DNA from: Pseudomonadota bacterium
GTDB taxonomy: Bacteria; Pseudomonadota; Gammaproteobacteria; Burkholderiales; Burkholderiaceae_B
Direction of reading: 5' to 3'
Length of the DNA: 61,274 nt
Assembly: GCA_023389155.1 (NCBI GenBank)
Contig: JAEWEV010000009.1
Location: 1-61,274, forward strand
In this document: positions 58,284 through 61,274 of the stretch, in pieces
Position numbering within the stretch: the stretch's first letter is position 1
Layout of the letters: each line of letters begins with the position of its first letter
Position numbers and translations under genes: made by a program
The notes under the pieces: generated by a model
Seen by the model: only the letters and a program-made list of their open reading frames with translations
What the model was told of the DNA's origin: nothing
The model's database searches: none

Positions 58284-61160
58284 TTACTTGGTCAGAATGA
58301 AACCTTTGAGTTTGGGCGTGAAAGCCTGTTCCACCAATGCCTTCTGCTGCTCAATATGCTTGGCCATGTAGCCAACGGCAGGAGAAGACGAAGCGGGACG
58401 GCCGGCGTAACCCAGGCGCTGTCCGGAAGACATATCTTCATACAGGTGGTGCTGGATATAGAACCATGGGCCCTGATTCTGAGGCTCGTCCTGTACCCAT
58501 ACAACTTCCGTTGCATTCGGGTATTTGGCCAGTTCAGTAGCAAATGATTTATGCGCGAACGGATACAGCTGTTCAACCCGCAGGATGGCAACGTGCGTTG
58601 CTTCACGTTCCTTGCGCGCATTCATCAAATCGTAGTAGACCTTGCCCGAGCACACCAGCACGCGTTTGACTTTCTTGCCGTCAATATTACTGTCGATTTC
58701 ACTCAGGATAGGATGGAACTCTCCGGACGCCAGATCGCTCAGAGGAGACGTGGCATCCTTGTTGCGCAGCAGGGACTTCGGCGTGAAGATCACCAGCGGC
58801 TTGCGGAAAGGACGAATCATCTGGCGACGCAACAGATGGAAGATCTGCGCCGCATTCGTTGGCTGCACACACTGCATGTTGTGGTCGGCGCACAGCTGCA
58901 GGAATCGCTCGATACGTGCGGAAGAGTGCTCTGGACCCTGCCCTTCGTATCCGTGCGGCAGCATCAGTGTCAGACCTGACTGGCGGCCCCATTTGGCTTC
59001 GCCGGAACTGATGAACTGGTCGATCACGACCTGGGCACCATTAACGAAGTCACCAAACTGTGCTTCCCAGATGGTCAGTGTATTGGGTTCAGCGCAGGAA
59101 TAACCATACTCGAAGCCCAGAACGGCCTCTTCGGAAAGCACGGAATCGATGACCGTGAACGGTGCCTGGGAGTCGGATACATTCTGCAGGGGAATATAGG
59201 TACCATCATCCCAACGCTCCCGTTTCTGGTCGTGCAGCACGGCGTGCCGATGCGTAAAGGTACCGCGGCCGGAGTCCTGGCCTGTGATGCGGATGGTATA
59301 GCCCGATGATACCAGGGTAGCAAACGCCAGGTGTTCGCCCATACCCCAGTCAAGGTTCTGCTCGCCCATCGCCATTGCGCGGCGGTCGGCCAGCAGTTTT
59401 TTCACCAGATTGTGAGGAGTAAACGTGTCAGGCAGCGTAGTAATACGCTCGCCAATGCGCTTGAGTTCGGCCAGAGGCACGGCGGTGTCGGCACTGTCGG
59501 TCCATTTGGCACCAAGGAATGGAGACCAGTCGATGGAGTATTTGTTTTTATAATCGGTCAGAACCGGTTCGACGGTTTTCTGCCCGTCTTCCATGAGCTG
59601 ACGATAGTTCTTGACGAACTGATCGCCCTCGCCTTCTGTGAGAACCCCCTGAGCAGTAAGCTTATCTGCGTAGATCTTGCGTGTACCCGGGTGTGCGCCA
59701 ATGCGTTTGTACATCAGTGGCTGCGTAAGGGACGGGGTATCCTGTTCGTTGTGACCCAGTTTACGATAGCAGATGATATCCACGACTACATCGTGGTTAA
59801 ATTCCATGCGGTAATCCAGCGCCAGGCGGGTAGCAAACACCACGGCTTCCGGATCGTCACCGTTCACGTGGAAAACCGGCGCTTCAATCATTTTGACGAC
59901 GTCGGTACAGTACAGCGTTGAACGCGAGTCGCGCGGATCAGAGGTGGTAAAGCCGATCTGGTTATTGATGACCAGGTGCAGCGTACCGCCGGTACCATAT
60001 CCTCGGGTCTGCGCCATGTTCAGCGTTTCCATGACAACGCCCTGGCCGGCAAAAGCGGCATCGCCATGCACCAGTACGGGCAATACCTGCTGGCCCAGCG
60101 GATCGGCACGGCGTTCCTGACGGGCACGGACGCTGCCTTCTACGACCGGATTGACAATTTCAAGGTGGGAGGGGTTGAACGCCAGGGACAGGTGAATCGG
60201 GCCGCCACGGGTAGAAAGGTCACTGGAAAAACCGTTGTGATATTTTACGTCACCATCGGTCAGCCCTTCAGCGTGCTTGCCCTCGAACTCGGCAAACAGG
60301 TCACCGGGCATTTTACCCATGATGTTTACCAGCATGTTCAGGCGACCGCGGTGAGCCATGCCCACGACGATTTCCTGCACGCCCAGGTCACCCGCGTGGT
60401 TAACCACTTCGTCCATAGAGGCAATAAAGCTTTCTCCGCCTTCCAGCGAGAAACGTTTCTGACCCACATACTTGGTATGAAGAAAACGTTCCAGACCTTC
60501 AGCTTCGGTCAGTTGCTGCAAAATGCGCTTCTTGGTTTCTACATCGAACGAGCCATTGCCTTTTGTTGATTCCAGACGTTCCTGAACCCAGCGTTTGGCT
60601 TTGGGATCGGACATGTGCATGAACTCCACCCCAACGCTGCCGCAATACGTATCGCGCAGCGAATTGAGGATTTCACGCAAGGTCATGGTGCCTTCTTTGG
60701 TGAAATACGTATTTGTAGCAGAGTACACCTGGTCCAGATCAGCTTCGGTCAGACCATAGAAGGCCGGATCCAGCTCTGGAATTTCGGGGCGTTCACGACG
60801 TTTTAACGGATCAAGTTGAGCCCAGCGCACCCCAAGGGTACGGTAGGCGGCGATTAATGACTGGACATGAAGCTGTTTGCTGGCCACTTCCAACGGCGGT
60901 GCACTGCTGCGCGCGGCCCGGGCAAAGGCGTTGGCCTTGGCGCGCTGGGCGAACGAGGTGACAACAGAATGATGGTTCTGGTCGCGGGTGCTTTCGGAGC
61001 CATCTGTGGCGGGAGTATGTTGAAGCTGGTCGAAGTAGTCGCGCCAGTGGTCAGCCACGGCAGCAGGATTTGTCAGGTACTCTTCGTACAATTCTTCGAC
61101 GTAGGGAGCATTACTCCCAAATAAATAAGAGGTAGATTTTTTTTCAATTTCCGTTGTCAT
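58284..61160 (-). CDS. odhA: 2-oxoglutarate dehydrogenase E1
   Basis: Thiamine-diphosphate decarboxylase of about 958 aa, the first enzyme of the complex. N-terminal E2-contact motif (YLFGSNAPYVEELYEEYL), AHRGRLNMLVNIMGK near 270, GDAAFAGQGVV near 370, ThDP/Mg region TGGTLHLVINNQIGFTTS near 390, and the C-terminal domain LMLPHGYEGQGPEHSSARIE near 735. Start at ATG 61160; the frame begins four codons earlier. First gene of odhA-odhB-lpd; its promoter lies in or beyond the last 110 bp of the window. Confidence 0.97.
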   Translation of the reverse strand: MTTEIEKKSTSYLFGSNAPYVEELYEEYLTNPAAVADHWRDYFDQLQHTPATDGSESTRDQNHHSVVTSFAQRAKANAFARAARSSAPPLEVASKQLHVQSLIAAYRTLGVRWAQLDPLKRRERPEIPELDPAFYGLTEADLDQVYSATNTYFTKEGTMTLREILNSLRDTYCGSVGVEFMHMSDPKAKRWVQERLESTKGNGSFDVETKKRILQQLTEAEGLERFLHTKYVGQKRFSLEGGESFIASMDEVVNHAGDLGVQEIVVGMAHRGRLNMLVNIMGKMPGDLFAEFEGKHAEGLTDGDVKYHNGFSSDLSTRGGPIHLSLAFNPSHLEIVNPVVEGSVRARQERRADPLGQQVLPVLVHGDAAFAGQGVVMETLNMAQTRGYGTGGTLHLVINNQIGFTTSDPRDSRSTLYCTDVVKMIEAPVFHVNGDDPEAVVFATRLALDYRMEFNHDVVVDIICYRKLGHNEQDTPSLTQPLMYKRIGAHPGTRKIYADKLTAQGVLTEGEGDQFVKNYRQLMEDGQKTVEPVLTDYKNKYSIDWSPFLGAKWTDSADTAVPLAELKRIGERITTLPDTFTPHNLVKKLLADRRAMAMGEQNLDWGMGEHLAFATLVSSGYTIRITGQDSGRGTFTHRHAVLHDQKRERWDDGTYIPLQNVSDSQAPFTVIDSVLSEEAVLGFEYGYSCAEPNTLTIWEAQFGDFVNGAQVVIDQFISSGEAKWGRQSGLTLMLPHGYEGQGPEHSSARIERFLQLCADHNMQCVQPTNAAQIFHLLRRQMIRPFRKPLVIFTPKSLLRNKDATSPLSDLASGEFHPILSEIDSNIDGKKVKRVLVCSGKVYYDLMNARKEREATHVAILRVEQLYPFAHKSFATELAKYPNATEVVWVQDEPQNQGPWFYIQHHLYEDMSSGQRLGYAGRPASSSPAVGYMAKHIEQQKALVEQAFTPKLKGFILTK

Positions 61161-61274
61161 AAATCGCTTCACCGTTGCGGGTGTTTCACCCTTTGAGATG
61201 CAGGTATACCTTCCGGGTTACGGCTAGACCGAGTTGCGGATAGCGGGCAGAAGGCACATAACATAGCCTTGATA

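Overview
The window reads as a stretch of chromosome from a betaproteobacterium of the order Burkholderiales, most likely family Alcaligenaceae (Bordetella/Achromobacter/Advenella-like). This is inferred from gene order (scpB-rluB-rimP-nusA-infB-rbfA-truB-typA; rluD-pgeF-phaC-phaB-phaR divergent from bamD; odhA-odhB-lpd-zapE) and from three orphan Bug/TctC-type periplasmic receptors. The genus is a guess. No plasmid, phage or CRISPR signature was seen.

Layout. 1-3900: the 5' end of a group II intron (minus strand, running off the left edge) sits directly behind the Rho-independent terminator of an L-lactate permease gene; a PPK2 polyphosphate kinase and a doubtful small membrane protein follow. 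3.9-15.4 kb: a minus-strand information-processing block, scpB, rluB, then the rimP-nusA-infB-rbfA-truB-typA operon, preceded by a long structured leader. An initiator tRNA lies divergent from scpB. 15.5-24.9 kb: an accessory stretch with two decayed genes (a PHB-depolymerase-like esterase and a cytochrome b561), a LysR-controlled cluster of unknown substrate (AA_synth/DUF1185 protein, alpha/beta hydrolase, Bug receptor), an ArsR-AHSA1-DUF1801 group, and a D-cysteine desulfhydrase-like enzyme divergent from its own LysR regulator.

25-31 kb: a very short YadA-type trimeric autotransporter, a haloacid dehalogenase, a CsbD stress protein, a CobW-type G3E GTPase and a PF04339 acyltransferase. 30.8-36.6 kb: polyhydroxybutyrate genes phaC, phaB and phaR without phaA, downstream of pgeF and rluD, with bamD divergent. 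36.8-44.1 kb: a DinG/YoaA-type Fe-S helicase, the RNA-binding protein Tex, and two Bug receptors facing away from each other. 44.3-52.7 kb: a complete set in the order ddpX-A-B-C-D-F (D-Ala-D-Ala dipeptidase plus dipeptide ABC importer) with an ATM1-like exporter at its end. 52.7-61.2 kb: trpS and zapE, then lpd, odhB and odhA (2-oxoglutarate dehydrogenase complex).

Working together: the 3.9-14 kb block makes and matures the translation machinery. The ddp set would recover D-Ala-D-Ala released from cell-wall turnover. The pha genes store carbon as PHB. The lactate permease, Bug receptors and odh complex feed central metabolism. The observations most worth a second look are the intron placed at a terminator, the rimP leader, the LysR/AA_synth/hydrolase/Bug cluster, a 12-bp perfect palindrome over the initiator-tRNA promoter, and strong regulatory palindromes in front of the ArsR and Bug genes. 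All functional calls rest on motif recognition by eye; no database search was run.
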